From Hansschlegelia zhihuaiae (GTDB lineage Bacteria; Pseudomonadota; Alphaproteobacteria; Rhizobiales; Methylopilaceae): 35,132 nt of DNA. Positions 1 through 9,127 of the stretch are shown in pieces. The stretch's first letter is position 1; each line of letters starts with the position of its first letter. The notes beneath the pieces are model-generated. The model did no database searches. It was given only the letters and a program-made list of their open reading frames with translations, and was not told where the DNA came from. The DNA lies in the NCBI RefSeq assembly GCF_004103825.1, contig NZ_RYFI01000020.1:42655-77786 (forward strand), read 5' to 3'. Both the position numbers and the translations under genes were made by a program.

Positions 1-83
1 AAGCGCCGGCTCGCTCGGGCCCTGAACAAGCCCATGTGATTTTAGCTACCGTCTCGGTGATCGTTCAACGCAGCATCGCCCTT

Positions 84-99
84 GATCATCGCAATGATC
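84..99. promoter_or_regulatory. Perfect palindrome GATCAT-CGCA-ATGATC
   Basis: Six-base perfect arms surround a 4-base centre. The half-site resembles the TGATCCGGATC-type sequence upstream of ftsH, so this may be a second, diverged operator of the same regulator lying 25 bases from the better FNR/FixK-like box. This is inference from symmetry only. No gene can be confidently placed immediately downstream. Confidence 0.25.
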
Positions 100-124
100 C
101 GGACCGAGCGCGGGTGCTGGGCGT

Positions 125-138
125 GTGATCTCGATCAA
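125..138. promoter_or_regulatory. FNR/FixK-like box GTGAT-CTCG-ATCAA
   Basis: The site matches 9 of 10 defined positions of the FNR-type consensus TTGAT-N4-ATCAA, and 7 of 8 of the FixK/FnrL form TTGA-N6-TCAA. It lies 445 bases upstream of the HAD/ATPase gene at 583, which is far for a class II activator site. It may therefore serve a small or decayed transcription unit in between. Similar boxes occur upstream of ftsH (7470-7483) and between the BON and Cys-rich genes (8356-8369), which supports a common regulator for the locus. Confidence 0.45.
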
Positions 139-582
139 GGCGCGTCTCGCGAGCAGTGTCAAATCTCGCCTGGTCGGCGAGTGCGCCGACCCAAGCGGGG
201 GGAGTCGTGATGAGCTTGAGTGCATTCCCGGGGGTCCGCTCCGCGCCGATTGCAGGTGACCTCGATCTCGCAGCAATTCCCATCTTTGCCGACGCATACG
301 GCGACGGATTAATTGGGTTGCGCGTCGATCAGGCCATGGGGCACCGGGGTCACGCGGGCGAGCCGGCGGCGAGCCAAGGACGAACCGATCGTTCTTCCGC
401 TGGCCGTCAGGGACGTGCGGTCCCATGGAGGCCGCAGAGACGCCATATGGCGTGGGGTCAAACCGGCCGCTCGTTGAACTCGTCGTTCTCCGAACTCTCG
501 AGCGGCTCATGACGCTCACCACAGAGTACGCGAGCCGCGGATCTAAAGGCTATCGGCGCGGCGCCTGAGATCGGAGCTCGCC

Positions 583-2271
583 GTGTATTTCTTGGCGTTG
601 GCAGCCGATTACGACGGCACTCTCGCAGACCAAGGCGTCGTGAGCGCAGAGACCCTTGAGGCTCTCCGGGCGTTCAAGCGCTCAGGGCGGCGGCTGCTTC
701 TGGTCACGGGACGAGAACTGGACGACTTGAGGCGATCATTCCCGGATCTGCCGCTGTTCGACCGTGTAATCGCCGAGAATGGCGGCTTGCTTTACGATTC
801 GGAGAGCGGGCGAGAGCGCCTCCTCGGCTCGCCTCCTCCGGCGGAGTTCGTCAGAAAGCTTATGGAGAAGAACGTGGCGCCGATATCGGTCGGCCGCACG
901 ATCGTCGCCACGTGGCGTCCGCATGAGACCGCGATCCTCCAGGCTATCCAGGAGCTTCACCTCGATCTGCAGATAACCTTCAACAAGGCCGCCGTCATGG
1001 TGTTGCCGCCGGGGGTCAACAAAACCAGCGGCCTCAAAGCCGCGCTCGACGAGCTTGACCTGTCACCGCACAACGTCGTCGCGGTCGGCGACGCGGAGAA
1101 TGATTACGGCTTCATGGCGGCCTGCGGCTGCTCCGCCGCCGTGGCGAACGCACTCCCAACAGTCGCCGAAAGCGCGGATATCAGGCTGAAGTCGGATCAC
1201 GGCGCTGGCGTCGTCGAGCTCCTGCGGGAGGTCCAGGCTCGAGACATGGGCGTCGCGCCGCTGTCCCGCCTGGGCGTGGACATCGGACCCGATCGGGACG
1301 GCGCGCCGGCTTATCTGCTGCCTACGGACACGGCGCTCGTCGTCGGCCCTTCAGGATGCGGGAAATCCAGCTTCGCCACGCGGTTCACGGAGCTGCTAGT
1401 CGATAAGCGGTTCGAGTTCTGCGTCATCGATCCGGAAGGCGACTACGAGAACCTTCGCGACGCGATCAGGCTGGGAGACGGCGCGACGCCTCCCTCCACC
1501 GAGCGGGCGATTCATTTCCTCCGGGAATCGGGCCTCAACCTCGTGGTCAACACGATCGCGATGACGCTTGATGAACGGCAGCGTTTACTCGAAACGTTCT
1601 TGCGAGCTCTGCTTGAGCTTCGACACGAGACCGGGCGCCCGCACTTCCTGCTGATCGACGAGGCCCATCATTTCCTTCCGCGCAGCGACGCCGAGCACGG
1701 CGAGGCCCTGCTGAGCCGCATTCCTGGCGTCGTGCTGATTACCGTGAAACCTGAGCTGGTCGCTCGGGCGGCGCTCGCCGAGATCGACGTGGTGTTGGGC
1801 GCCGGCCCCGTGCAGTCGGCGTTCGCCGCAATCGCTGAAGTGAATGGCGTGGCGGCGCCGCGGGGGCCAGTTCCGAACGCAGGAGAGTTTCTTTTCTGGA
1901 GGGTGAAAGACTCCGGGCCCGCGCGCATCGTTCCAAACAGAGCGCCAGCCCAGCCGCACAATCGGCATCGCGGCAAATACGCCGCGGGCGACGTCGGACG
2001 CCTGAAGGGATTTCGATTTGGCCACTTGGGCGAAGACGCGCCTTGCGCGAAGAACCTGAACGACTTCGTTCGGCTCGCCGCCGCCGTCGAAGACGGTGTT
2101 TGGTTGAGGCACCTCCGATCCGGAGACTTCGCCGCATGGTTCTTGAACGTGATCCGGGACGAACAGCTCGCCAGGACGGCGGCGGAGATCGGGTCTCAGA
2201 CCGGTTTGCCAACGGCCGAAAGCCGAAGGCGCATCATCGAGAGCGTGAAAGAACGCTACGTTCTGTCATAG
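583..2271 (+). CDS. HAD-IIB phosphatase fused to HerA-like ATPase
   Basis: The 562-residue product has two enzyme modules. Residues 1-215 form a HAD-IIB (Cof/sucrose-phosphatase-like) hydrolase: DYDGT at 9-13 with the nucleophile Asp9, the TGR motif at 42-44, a conserved Lys around 147, and GDAENDYGFM at 169-178. Residues 240-450 look like a HerA/DUF87-type P-loop ATPase, with Walker A GPSGCGKS at 255-262 and Walker B FLLIDE at 355-360 followed by AHH. The tail (about 505-560) contains HLRSGDFAAWF and resembles the DUF5752-type segment found after sugar-phosphate phosphatases. The start is GTG, with GGAG at 573-576 as ribosome site. Substrate is unknown; a sugar phosphate is possible. No signal peptide or membrane segment is seen, so it is probably cytoplasmic. 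It stands alone before a gene-poor gap. Confidence 0.8.
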   Translation: MYFLALAADYDGTLADQGVVSAETLEALRAFKRSGRRLLLVTGRELDDLRRSFPDLPLFDRVIAENGGLLYDSESGRERLLGSPPPAEFVRKLMEKNVAPISVGRTIVATWRPHETAILQAIQELHLDLQITFNKAAVMVLPPGVNKTSGLKAALDELDLSPHNVVAVGDAENDYGFMAACGCSAAVANALPTVAESADIRLKSDHGAGVVELLREVQARDMGVAPLSRLGVDIGPDRDGAPAYLLPTDTALVVGPSGCGKSSFATRFTELLVDKRFEFCVIDPEGDYENLRDAIRLGDGATPPSTERAIHFLRESGLNLVVNTIAMTLDERQRLLETFLRALLELRHETGRPHFLLIDEAHHFLPRSDAEHGEALLSRIPGVVLITVKPELVARAALAEIDVVLGAGPVQSAFAAIAEVNGVAAPRGPVPNAGEFLFWRVKDSGPARIVPNRAPAQPHNRHRGKYAAGDVGRLKGFRFGHLGEDAPCAKNLNDFVRLAAAVEDGVWLRHLRSGDFAAWFLNVIRDEQLARTAAEIGSQTGLPTAESRRRIIESVKERYVLS

Positions 2272-2818
2272 CGGCCGGGAGCAGCTTCCTGAAGGACGCC
2301 GCGGCCGACTACTGGCGCGAAGCTGAGGAGCTGGCAAAGAACATGGGGGGCGTCGGAGGCCGCCAGGTTCAACATGCTGCTCACGGCGCCCTGGCTGGAT
2401 CACGCCTTCCGGACCGCCGCGCTCCGCCGGGCGGAGTGGGCGAGACGAGCCCCCTGCCAAGGCCACGGCCACGCGTCCCGAGATCTTGGCGAGTTCACGG
2501 CTCGTCACCTGATCGAGATGGCGGCCGGTCTAAGAATTTGCGTCATGGCGCTCAGCGCACCCGGCGAGCGGCCAAGATTCGAAGAGCCCCATCCCGTCCA
2601 CCTCAGGATCGAAGGCTGCGCGGTGTGTCGGATCGATCTGCAAGCGGGGGCGTTCCTTGGCTCTGTGCGTGCGGCAGTGTGCGGTGGCGTCCGACGCTGG
2701 ATGCGGCGGCGCTCACCGTGAGGGCCGCCCGCGGCCAGATATCGGGCGCCGACGCCGCCGGCCTCGTGCTCGCCGCGCGGGTCTCGATCGTCCTGACAAA
2801 CCAGTCCGACTCGCCGCG
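2272..2818. other. Gap with no recognisable gene; possibly decayed DNA
   Basis: This 547-base stretch separates the HAD/ATPase fusion from the P-type ATPase. Plus-strand frames are open for some distance (one at 2374-2721; one running through from 2043 to 2822), but the translated text changes from ordinary to Arg-rich within each frame and no domain is recognised. The pattern would fit an old gene broken by frameshifts, for example around KDAAADYWREAEELAKNMGG near 2290-2350, but that is a guess. No clear hairpin terminator or operator was seen. Confidence 0.4.
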
Positions 2819-5383
2819 ATGAGCGACGACCTGCCACTCGCTGTCCGCGGGGTCGGAAGCGCCGAGCCGCACTCCTTCTGGTCGATCGCGCTTCCGCAAG
2901 CCTTCCTGCGCCTCGCGACGTCGCGGTCGGGCCTGTCGAACCGGGAAGCGAGGGCGCGCCTCGAGCGATACGGACCGAACCAGATGCGCCCGGATCGCCG
3001 CGAAGGCGTCGTTCGCGGACTGTGGCGTCGACTGACGCAGCCGCTGGTCGCGCTCCTGCTGATCGCCGCCGTGCTTGCCGGGAGCGTCGGGGACTTCGTC
3101 AGCAGCAGCATCATCGCTGTCGTCATCTTGCTCTCGATCGCGCTTGAGATCTGGCAGAACCGGAGAGCCGAGGCCGCCGCGGACAAACTGAAGCGCTCGG
3201 TCGCAATGCGCGCCGCCGTCATGCGCGACGGGGTCGTGGCCGAAGTTCCGGTCGCGCAACTGGTTCCGGGCGACGTCGTCGAACTGCGGCCGGGCGACAT
3301 CGTGCCGGCCGACGGATGGGTGGTCGAAAGCCGGTCAATGAGGGTCGACGAGGCCGCGCTGACGGGCGAACCCTACCCGGTGGAGAAGCGTGTCGGTCCG
3401 AGCGGCGCCGCCACGCCCGCCGAGGCCTATGACGTCATGTTCGCCGGCGCGAGTTTGGTCAGCGGGTCGGGCGTCATGCTGACCGCCGTCACGGGCGCGG
3501 ACACCGCTCTTGGCCGCGTCGCCGCCGCGCTCGAGACCGAGCCACCGGCGAGCGCATTCCAGCGCGGTCTCACAGATCTCGGTCGGCTGATCGTCAAACT
3601 GACGATCTTTCTGTCACTTTTCGTAATTGCTGCTCAGATTGCGTTCGACCGCCCCCTGATGGAGGCCTTCCTGTTCGCGCTGGCGCTCGCCGTCGGCGTG
3701 ACGCCCGAACTCCTGCCGATGGTCACCACCGTGACGCTCTCGCGCGGCGCCGTCCGGATGGCCGAGCGACGCGTCATCTGCAAGACGTTGTCCGCGATCC
3801 ACGATCTCGGAGCGATGGACGTGCTTTGCACGGACAAGACCGGGACGCTGACCGCGGCGCGGATCGGACTGACCTCCGCGCTCGACATCGACGGCCAGCC
3901 AAGCGCGCAGGTGCTCGCGCTCGCCGCGGCGAGCGCTCGTCTCGGCGGGGACAACAGCCCTCTCGACAAGGCGCTGTCCGCGGCGGGCCCATCCGGCGAG
4001 GATTGGCGGGCGCTCGCCGCGGCGCCGTTCGATTTTCAAAGGCGGCGATCTTCGGTTTTCGCGGAGAGAGCAGGCGCACGACTGATCATCGTGAAGGGAG
4101 CGCCGGAAGCCGTGCTCGCGGTCTGCAGCACGGTCAGGCGGGCGGGCGCGTGGCGCGAGCTTGACGACGACGCGCGCATGCGTGTCGCGGACGTCGTCGA
4201 TCAGGCGGCGTCGCAGGGCTTGCGCTGCCTGGCGGTGGCGACGCGCGCGCCGGCGGAGTCGGACGCCCCGACGCTCTCTCCAGCCGACGAGCGCGAGCTC
4301 GCGCTCGAGGGTCTCTGCTTCTTCGCTGATCCCGTGAAGCCGACGAGCCGTGACGCGATCGCGCGGCTGGCCGGGATGGGGGTGCGCGTCAAGATCCTGT
4401 CCGGCGACGCCCAGGCGGTCGTGGCCCATGTCGCCCGCGAGGTCGGACTGCACGCGTCGACCGTGCTGACCGGAGATCAGGTGGCGGCTCTCGGGGATGA
4501 AGCCCTCGCCGAGAGGGCGGCCAGCGTCGATCTGTTCGCGCGCCTTGATCCCGACCAGAAGGTGCGCGTCGTCCGGGCGCTTTCACAAGCCGGACATACA
4601 GTTGGCTTCCTTGGCGACGGCATCAACGACGCGCCGGCGATCAGGGCGGCGGACGCTGGCCTCTCGGTCGACGGCGCGACCGACGTCGCTCGCGCGGCCG
4701 CCGACCTTATCCTGCTCGAAGCCGATCTCGGCGTGCTCGCCGAAGGCGTCGCCGAGGGCAGGCGGACCCATGCGAACATCCTGAAATACATCCGGATGGC
4801 GACGTCATCGAACTTCGGGAACATGATTTCGATGGCGGTCGCGTCGATCGCGTTGCCGTTCCTACCGCTCACGCCAGTGCAGGTCCTGCTGAACAACCTG
4901 CTCTACGACGTCAGCGAAGCCGGTATCCCTTATGACGCGGTCGACCCTGACGAGGCGCGCGCGCCGCATGGATGGGACATCGCGCACATCTACCATTTCA
5001 CGCTGATCATGGGACTTCTGTCCTCGGCCTTCGACCTGGCGTCGTTCGCGATCCTCCGACTGGCGTTCGGGGCGCCGGAGGCGGCTTTCCAGACAGCCTG
5101 GTTCATCGAGTCGATGATCACGCAGATCCTGGTGGTCTTCGTCATCAGGACAGGCGGCCCCTGCTGGGCGACCCGACCTCACCCTCTCCTCATCGCGTCG
5201 TCGCTCGGCGCGCTCGGCTGCGCGATCGCCCTCGCGCTGGCGCCGCTCGGATCGCTGTTCGGTTTTGCAAATCCCGGCGCGCCGGCGCTTGCCGCCATGC
5301 TGGCCATCAGCTGCGGCTATCTGATCGCGGCCGAACTCGCCAAACGGATGATTATGCGCGGGCCTGCGACGTCGCGGACCTGA
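2819..5383 (+). CDS. mgtA: Mg2+-translocating P-type ATPase (MgtA/MgtB type)
   Basis: The 854-residue membrane pump would drive Mg2+ uptake using ATP. Landmarks are the actuator motif TGEP, the phosphorylation motif DKTGTLT with Asp339, GDGINDAPA beginning at 599, and an N-terminal cation-ATPase segment with RYGPN. The family assignment rests on GVTPELLPMVTTVTLSRGA before the phosphorylation site and NNLLYDVSEAGIPYD in the C-terminal membrane part, both characteristic of P3B Mg2+ ATPases. Several hydrophobic helices flank these motifs. Length is close to the usual 850-900. The frame is open upstream to 2657, but family similarity begins shortly after the ATG at 2819 (MSDDLPL), so that start is chosen; no strong ribosome site is seen. 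It converges with ftsH, 142 bases away. It probably helps ion homeostasis in the stress locus. Confidence 0.9.
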   Translation: MSDDLPLAVRGVGSAEPHSFWSIALPQAFLRLATSRSGLSNREARARLERYGPNQMRPDRREGVVRGLWRRLTQPLVALLLIAAVLAGSVGDFVSSSIIAVVILLSIALEIWQNRRAEAAADKLKRSVAMRAAVMRDGVVAEVPVAQLVPGDVVELRPGDIVPADGWVVESRSMRVDEAALTGEPYPVEKRVGPSGAATPAEAYDVMFAGASLVSGSGVMLTAVTGADTALGRVAAALETEPPASAFQRGLTDLGRLIVKLTIFLSLFVIAAQIAFDRPLMEAFLFALALAVGVTPELLPMVTTVTLSRGAVRMAERRVICKTLSAIHDLGAMDVLCTDKTGTLTAARIGLTSALDIDGQPSAQVLALAAASARLGGDNSPLDKALSAAGPSGEDWRALAAAPFDFQRRRSSVFAERAGARLIIVKGAPEAVLAVCSTVRRAGAWRELDDDARMRVADVVDQAASQGLRCLAVATRAPAESDAPTLSPADERELALEGLCFFADPVKPTSRDAIARLAGMGVRVKILSGDAQAVVAHVAREVGLHASTVLTGDQVAALGDEALAERAASVDLFARLDPDQKVRVVRALSQAGHTVGFLGDGINDAPAIRAADAGLSVDGATDVARAAADLILLEADLGVLAEGVAEGRRTHANILKYIRMATSSNFGNMISMAVASIALPFLPLTPVQVLLNNLLYDVSEAGIPYDAVDPDEARAPHGWDIAHIYHFTLIMGLLSSAFDLASFAILRLAFGAPEAAFQTAWFIESMITQILVVFVIRTGGPCWATRPHPLLIASSLGALGCAIALALAPLGSLFGFANPGAPALAAMLAISCGYLIAAELAKRMIMRGPATSRT

Positions 5384-5525
5384 TCCTGATGCGCCCATTC
5401 ATCGCGGCGCTCCGCCGCCTCACGCGGGTGCGCGCTACCGGCTCACCGCCGAGATCGCCAAGCCTATTGCGCATCTCGCCACGACTGAGATCGAAACGCA
5501 TCTGAGCGAAGCGCGGCGGAGCCGC

Positions 5526-7349
5526 TCACGCGGCTTCGCGCGCGCGCCGATCCTGAGCGGCGATCGGCGGGAAGTCGGCCGCCGTCAACGTCTCCCTCTC
5601 CAGCAGCAACTGCGCCCCGCGCTCGAGTTCGGCGGACCGCGCCGCGAGGATCGACTTGGCGCGCTCGAAAGCCTCAGCGACGACAGCTTTGACGGCGAGA
5701 TCCACCTCGCGCTGGGTCGCCTCCGACGCGTTCGGCCGGTCGACGCCAAGCTGGCCAAGAAACGGATTGGCGGGCGGAAGATAGACTCGCTGGCCGAGCT
5801 CCTCGCTCATGCCGAAGCGGGTGATCATGTCGAGCGCGACCTCGGTGGCGCGCTGGAGATCGTCGGCGGCGCCGGTCGAAACGTCGCCGTCGAACGTTAG
5901 CGCCTCCGCCGCCCTACCGCCCATGAGCACGGCGATCCGGCCGCGGAGTTCGCTCGCCGTGACGAGAAATCGATCTTCCGTCGGCCGCTGCATGGTGTAG
6001 CCGAGCGCGCCGACGCCGCGCGGGACGATCGACACCTTCAGCACGGGATCGACGCCAGGGACGTTCGCCGCGACCAGCGCATGTCCCATCTCGTGGAACG
6101 CGACGCGCCTGCGCTCCGCCGGACCGAGCACCCGGCTGCGCCGCTCGATCCCGGCCACGATCCGCTCCAGAGCGGCGGACATGTCGGCCATCGTGACGTC
6201 CGAGCCGCCCCGCCGCGTCGCTGCGATCGCCGCCTCATTGACCAGGTTGGCGAGATCCGCGCCCGTGAAGCCTGTGGTCATCGCGGCGACCTCGGCGAGA
6301 TCGAGGGACGCCGACAGCGCGACCTTTCGCGCATGCACCTCCAAGATCTCTTTGCGGCCCTTCCGATCAGGCCGATCGACCAGAACCTGACGATCGAAGC
6401 GGCCCGGGCGAAGTAGGGCCGGATCCAGAACCTCGGGCCGGTTGGTGGCCGCGAGCAGGATGACCCCGACGGTCGGATCGAAGCCGTCCAGCTCCGCGAG
6501 GAGTTGGTTGACGGTTTGTTCGCGCTCGTCATGTCCGCCGGGCAAATTGGCGCCGGCCCGGCTCTTTCCAAGCGAGTCCAGCTCGTCGATGAAGATGATC
6601 GCGGGCGCCGCCTGACGCGCGCGATCGAACAGATCGCGCACCCGCGCCGCGCCGACGCCGACAAACATCTCGATGAATTCGGCGCCCGAAATCGAGAAGA
6701 AGGAGACGCCGGCCTCGCCGGCGACCGCCCGCGCCAACAGCGTCTTGCCGGTCCCGGGAGGGCCAACGAGAAGGACGCCTTTCGGGGCATGCGCGCCGAG
6801 ACGGCCGAAGCTCGCCGGATCCTTCAGAAACGCGACCGTCTCCTGCAACTCCGCCTTGGCTTCGTCGATGCCCGCGACGTCCTTGAACGTCACCTTGACG
6901 TCGGTCTCGGCGTAAATCTTCGCGCTTGATCGTCCGACGGTCATCAGGCCCCCAAGTCCGCCCGAGCCGGGCGAGGCCAACCGCCAGAGCAAATAGAACG
7001 CCAGGAGCGGCACGAGCCAGCCGAGCAGCGCCGACCACCAGGCGCCGCTCGCTGATCCGACGACCTTCACGTCGTTCTGGGACAGACGGTCGGCGAGCGG
7101 CTGGTCGACCTTGAGCGTCGAGAACCGCCTTGCGCCGTCCGGCAGCGGTGTCTTCAGCGTCCCGGAGATGACGTCCTCGCCGATGGCGACGTCGGCGACG
7201 TTGCGGTCCTCCACCTGCTTCAGGAAGTCGCTGTATGTCAGAACCTCGATCTTGTCGCTCGTGAGGAAGAACAAGGACGCAAGCGCGGCCAGCACGCCGG
7301 CGCTGAGCAGCGCATGCAGTTTCCAGCTCGGTGTTTGTGACTTGGCCAC
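5526..7349 (-). CDS. ftsH: ATP-dependent zinc metalloprotease FtsH (accessory copy)
   Basis: The 607-residue membrane-anchored AAA+ protease degrades misfolded membrane and regulatory proteins. Two N-terminal membrane helices (about 11-30 and 104-125) flank a short periplasmic domain. The AAA module has Walker A GPPGTGKT at 196-203, Walker B IIFIDE at 251-256 and the second region of homology [21 protein letters not shown] around 301-321. The zinc site HEMGH is at 419-423, with a later Asp in [10 protein letters not shown]. The frame is open to 7454, but the GTG at 7349 has a GGAGAGG ribosome site just upstream and begins a normal FtsH N-terminus, so it is preferred. An FNR/FixK-like box lies 121 bases upstream. 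Its place among BON, CbpA and an Mg2+ pump suggests an extra stress copy rather than the housekeeping gene. Confidence 0.93.
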   Translation of the reverse strand: MAKSQTPSWKLHALLSAGVLAALASLFFLTSDKIEVLTYSDFLKQVEDRNVADVAIGEDVISGTLKTPLPDGARRFSTLKVDQPLADRLSQNDVKVVGSASGAWWSALLGWLVPLLAFYLLWRLASPGSGGLGGLMTVGRSSAKIYAETDVKVTFKDVAGIDEAKAELQETVAFLKDPASFGRLGAHAPKGVLLVGPPGTGKTLLARAVAGEAGVSFFSISGAEFIEMFVGVGAARVRDLFDRARQAAPAIIFIDELDSLGKSRAGANLPGGHDEREQTVNQLLAELDGFDPTVGVILLAATNRPEVLDPALLRPGRFDRQVLVDRPDRKGRKEILEVHARKVALSASLDLAEVAAMTTGFTGADLANLVNEAAIAATRRGGSDVTMADMSAALERIVAGIERRSRVLGPAERRRVAFHEMGHALVAANVPGVDPVLKVSIVPRGVGALGYTMQRPTEDRFLVTASELRGRIAVLMGGRAAEALTFDGDVSTGAADDLQRATEVALDMITRFGMSEELGQRVYLPPANPFLGQLGVDRPNASEATQREVDLAVKAVVAEAFERAKSILAARSAELERGAQLLLERETLTAADFPPIAAQDRRAREAA

Positions 7350-7633
7350 CGGTCCTCTCCGGCGACTAGACAAGCCCAGAAGGATCCCGCGTCGCGAGAA
7401 CGCCTTAGCCTTCTGGGAGTCGTCGCCATGCGAACAGCCTAATGACAGCATCATCGTTCGACGCTCGCGATGATCCGGATCAAGCGCAGCGTACGAAGCC
7501 TCTGATCTACTTGGCTAAGCTAATCAATGTCGAACGCACGGCCCTGCTGATCATGTTCAGATGAAAGCCTCGGAAAGAGGCCCCGCCTAACGTATCGTGA
7601 CGGCAGACGGAGCCGACCAGTCTTTCTCGTTTC
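7350..7633. promoter_or_regulatory. ftsH upstream region with FNR/FixK-like box
   Basis: This 284-base gap lies between the BON gene end and ftsH, both on the minus strand. At 7470-7483 the sequence ATGAT-CCGG-ATCAA matches 9 of 10 defined positions of TTGAT-N4-ATCAA. Read toward ftsH it is about 120 bases before the GTG start, a position compatible with activation from near -41. No coding sequence was recognised elsewhere in the gap. Confidence 0.5.
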
Positions 7634-8281
7634 TCAGACCGCGATGCTGATTTTGTCGTCGACCGACTTCACTCCGGCCGCGGACCATGCCGCTCGCTCG
7701 GCGAGGTTGCGCTCGTACCAAGTGTGAACTTTGCCCTCCAGGCTGACTTTTCCGCCGGCGACGGAAACCCGGATCGCGTTGACGTCGAGCTCGGCGTTAC
7801 GCTTGAGGGCCTGTTCGATCTTCTGCTTCACGTCGATCGCTTTCGCGGCGTCGGCGAGGTCGATCAGATTGGAGACGCCGACCACGCCGGTCAGCTTGCG
7901 CACGGCCGACTCCGCCGCCTGACGCTGATATTGCCAGTCGACTTTTCCAGTTAGCGTCACCCAACCCTTCTCGACCTTGACCTTGACCGATTCCGGAACC
8001 TGAGCGTGCCAGGAGATGATCTGCACGGCGCGCTTGGCGATCTCGTCGTCCGCGGTCTTCTTGTCGTTCGGGTAGCGGACCTCGATCTCCTGCGCGATCG
8101 CACTGACCCCCTTCACGCGCTTGACGGCCTGCTCCGCCGCCACCTTCTCGGCATAGCTGCCGACGTGACCACTCAGTGTGACGACGCCGTTCTCGACGGC
8201 GACGCCTATGTGCTCCGCGTCAATGCTCGGCTCGAACTCAAGCTCCTCAACGACGAGGCTCCTCAGATACTTATCAGTCAT
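7634..8281 (-). CDS. Triple-BON-domain protein
   Basis: The 215-residue product is built of three BON repeats, at about residues 1-70, 72-140 and 145-215. Each has the alternating pattern ending in a V-x-L-x-G-x-V strand (VTLSGHVGSY, VTLTGKVDW, VSLEGKVHTW) and a following helix ending in a G-V turn. BON domains are thought to bind membranes or lipids, and OsmY-like BON proteins are induced by osmotic stress. No signal peptide is evident, which is unusual compared with periplasmic OsmY and suggests a cytoplasmic or membrane-associated protein. The ATG at 8281 has AAGGAGG immediately upstream; an upstream extension to 8332 is rejected. A FixK-like box lies at 8356-8369. Confidence 0.88.
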   Translation of the reverse strand: MTDKYLRSLVVEELEFEPSIDAEHIGVAVENGVVTLSGHVGSYAEKVAAEQAVKRVKGVSAIAQEIEVRYPNDKKTADDEIAKRAVQIISWHAQVPESVKVKVEKGWVTLTGKVDWQYQRQAAESAVRKLTGVVGVSNLIDLADAAKAIDVKQKIEQALKRNAELDVNAIRVSVAGGKVSLEGKVHTWYERNLAERAAWSAAGVKSVDDKISIAV

Positions 8282-8355
8282 TATCGCCTCCTTCTCAGGG
8301 CGCTGCGTCGAACGCGCCTGTCCGAGAAGCAATGAGGCCTTCTGGCTGATATGCT

Positions 8356-8369
8356 TTGATCTGCGTCAG
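8356..8369. promoter_or_regulatory. FixK-like box TTGAT-CTGC-GTCAG between divergent genes
   Basis: The left half is a perfect TTGAT; the right half GTCAG matches 3 of 5, giving 7 of 8 for the FixK/FnrL form TTGA-N6-TCAA. It sits between the BON gene (start 8281, minus) and the small exported-protein gene (start 8428, plus). It is about 60-75 bases from each start, so it could control either or both. Confidence 0.45.
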
Positions 8370-8427
8370 CCATGAGGGTCGCAGGCGACGGCATTCTGAT
8401 CTGAGTTCGCATGCTGGGGAGCACGGG

Positions 8428-8697
8428 GTGGCGTTTCGTCGGGCCTTGAAGTCGCTCATGGCCGCTTGGGCGATCGTCCTGGCGGCGGATCAAGCGAGAG
8501 CGGATGCCCTTGCGATGGGCGAGGCCCCGCCCGTTGGAAGGGACGCCGTCGATCGCGATTGCCGTCGCCAGTGCGCGAATTGGCTGATGCCGCAATGCCG
8601 GCCGGAGACGATGCGGCGCGGCGAAACCCCTTTCGAATGCATCAGCCGTCTCGGCCCGGCGTTCGACGACTGCATAAAGCGGTGCAGAGGCGATTGA
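8428..8697 (+). CDS. Small exported Cys-rich protein
   Basis: This is an 89-residue protein of unknown function. The first 27 residues look like a signal peptide: basic FRRALKS, a hydrophobic stretch MAAWAIVLAA, then an AxA-type site near ARADA. The mature part has six cysteines (CRRQC, QC, EC, DC, RC), suggesting disulfides or metal binding in the periplasm. The start is GTG at 8428 with GGGGAG six bases before it; an ATG at 8356 in the same frame would overlap the FixK-like box and is less likely. It is divergent from the BON gene and may share its control site. No named family was recognised. Confidence 0.6.
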   Translation: MAFRRALKSLMAAWAIVLAADQARADALAMGEAPPVGRDAVDRDCRRQCANWLMPQCRPETMRRGETPFECISRLGPAFDDCIKRCRGD

Positions 8698-8785
8698 CCC
8701 GGCGGAGACGCAGCCCGCCGATCTGCGGGGTTCGCTCGTCTGGAGAGAGCGCCGGGCTCGGTGCAGGGCGCATGCTCTCGCTAGC

Positions 8786-9127
8786 TCACGACCGCCCTGA
8801 GGCGATCCGCGCGAGATGGTCGGCGAGAGCCCTTCGCACCTCAGCCGGCGCCACTCTCTGAAGGGCGTCGTCCAGCTCGCGCATGCGCCGCCGCGCGTCG
8901 AACAGCTGGTCGAGCAGCGAAAGCACCACAGGCAGGGCGTCCTCCCCGATCTCCATGTCGTCGCGAAGCTCCAGGATGAGCTGGATGCGGGCGACGTCGA
9001 TCTCGTGAAAGGCCAAAGACCCGGCGGCCGTCACATGCGGCCTCACCCAGGAGTGGGCCATCCAGCGCTCGACGTCGGCCTGCCGGAGGGCGGGAAAGCG
9101 CGTGACCAGGTCGTCGATGCCGATCAT
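8786..9127 (-). CDS. cbpM: Chaperone modulator CbpM
   Basis: The 113-residue product resembles CbpM, the small MerR-like-fold protein that binds the J domain of CbpA and inhibits it. The N-terminal part (about 1-60) has the helix-turn-helix-like VTRFPALRQADVERWMAHSWVRP followed by a helix, and the C-terminal half is an amphipathic helix rich in Leu/Arg/Asp. Its ATG overlaps the stop codon of the upstream cbpA gene by four bases (ATGA), so the two are translationally coupled, the standard cbpA-cbpM order. Confidence 0.85.
   Translation of the reverse strand: MIGIDDLVTRFPALRQADVERWMAHSWVRPHVTAAGSLAFHEIDVARIQLILELRDDMEIGEDALPVVLSLLDQLFDARRRMRELDDALQRVAPAEVRRALADHLARIASGRS

Larger units (their letters stand above)
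1..582. other. Stretch with no recognisable gene; regulatory sites
   Basis: No convincing coding region is seen here. Short open frames exist on both strands (for example 156-512 plus and 46-522 minus), but they overlap each other, are Arg/Ser/Pro-rich in the way of GC-rich shadow frames, and lack family motifs. A stretch around 240-300 reads as IPIFADAYGD in one plus frame and could be a decayed gene end, but I cannot assign it. Two palindromic sites lie near the left side: GATCAT-N4-ATGATC at 84-99 and an FNR/FixK-like box at 125-138. The next gene starts at 583. Confidence 0.5.

Noticed and set aside
5518-5537. Short hairpin AGCCGC-TCAC-GCGGCT at the ftsH stop as a terminator
   Set aside because: The stem is only six base pairs with no T run; in such GC-rich DNA it may be chance.
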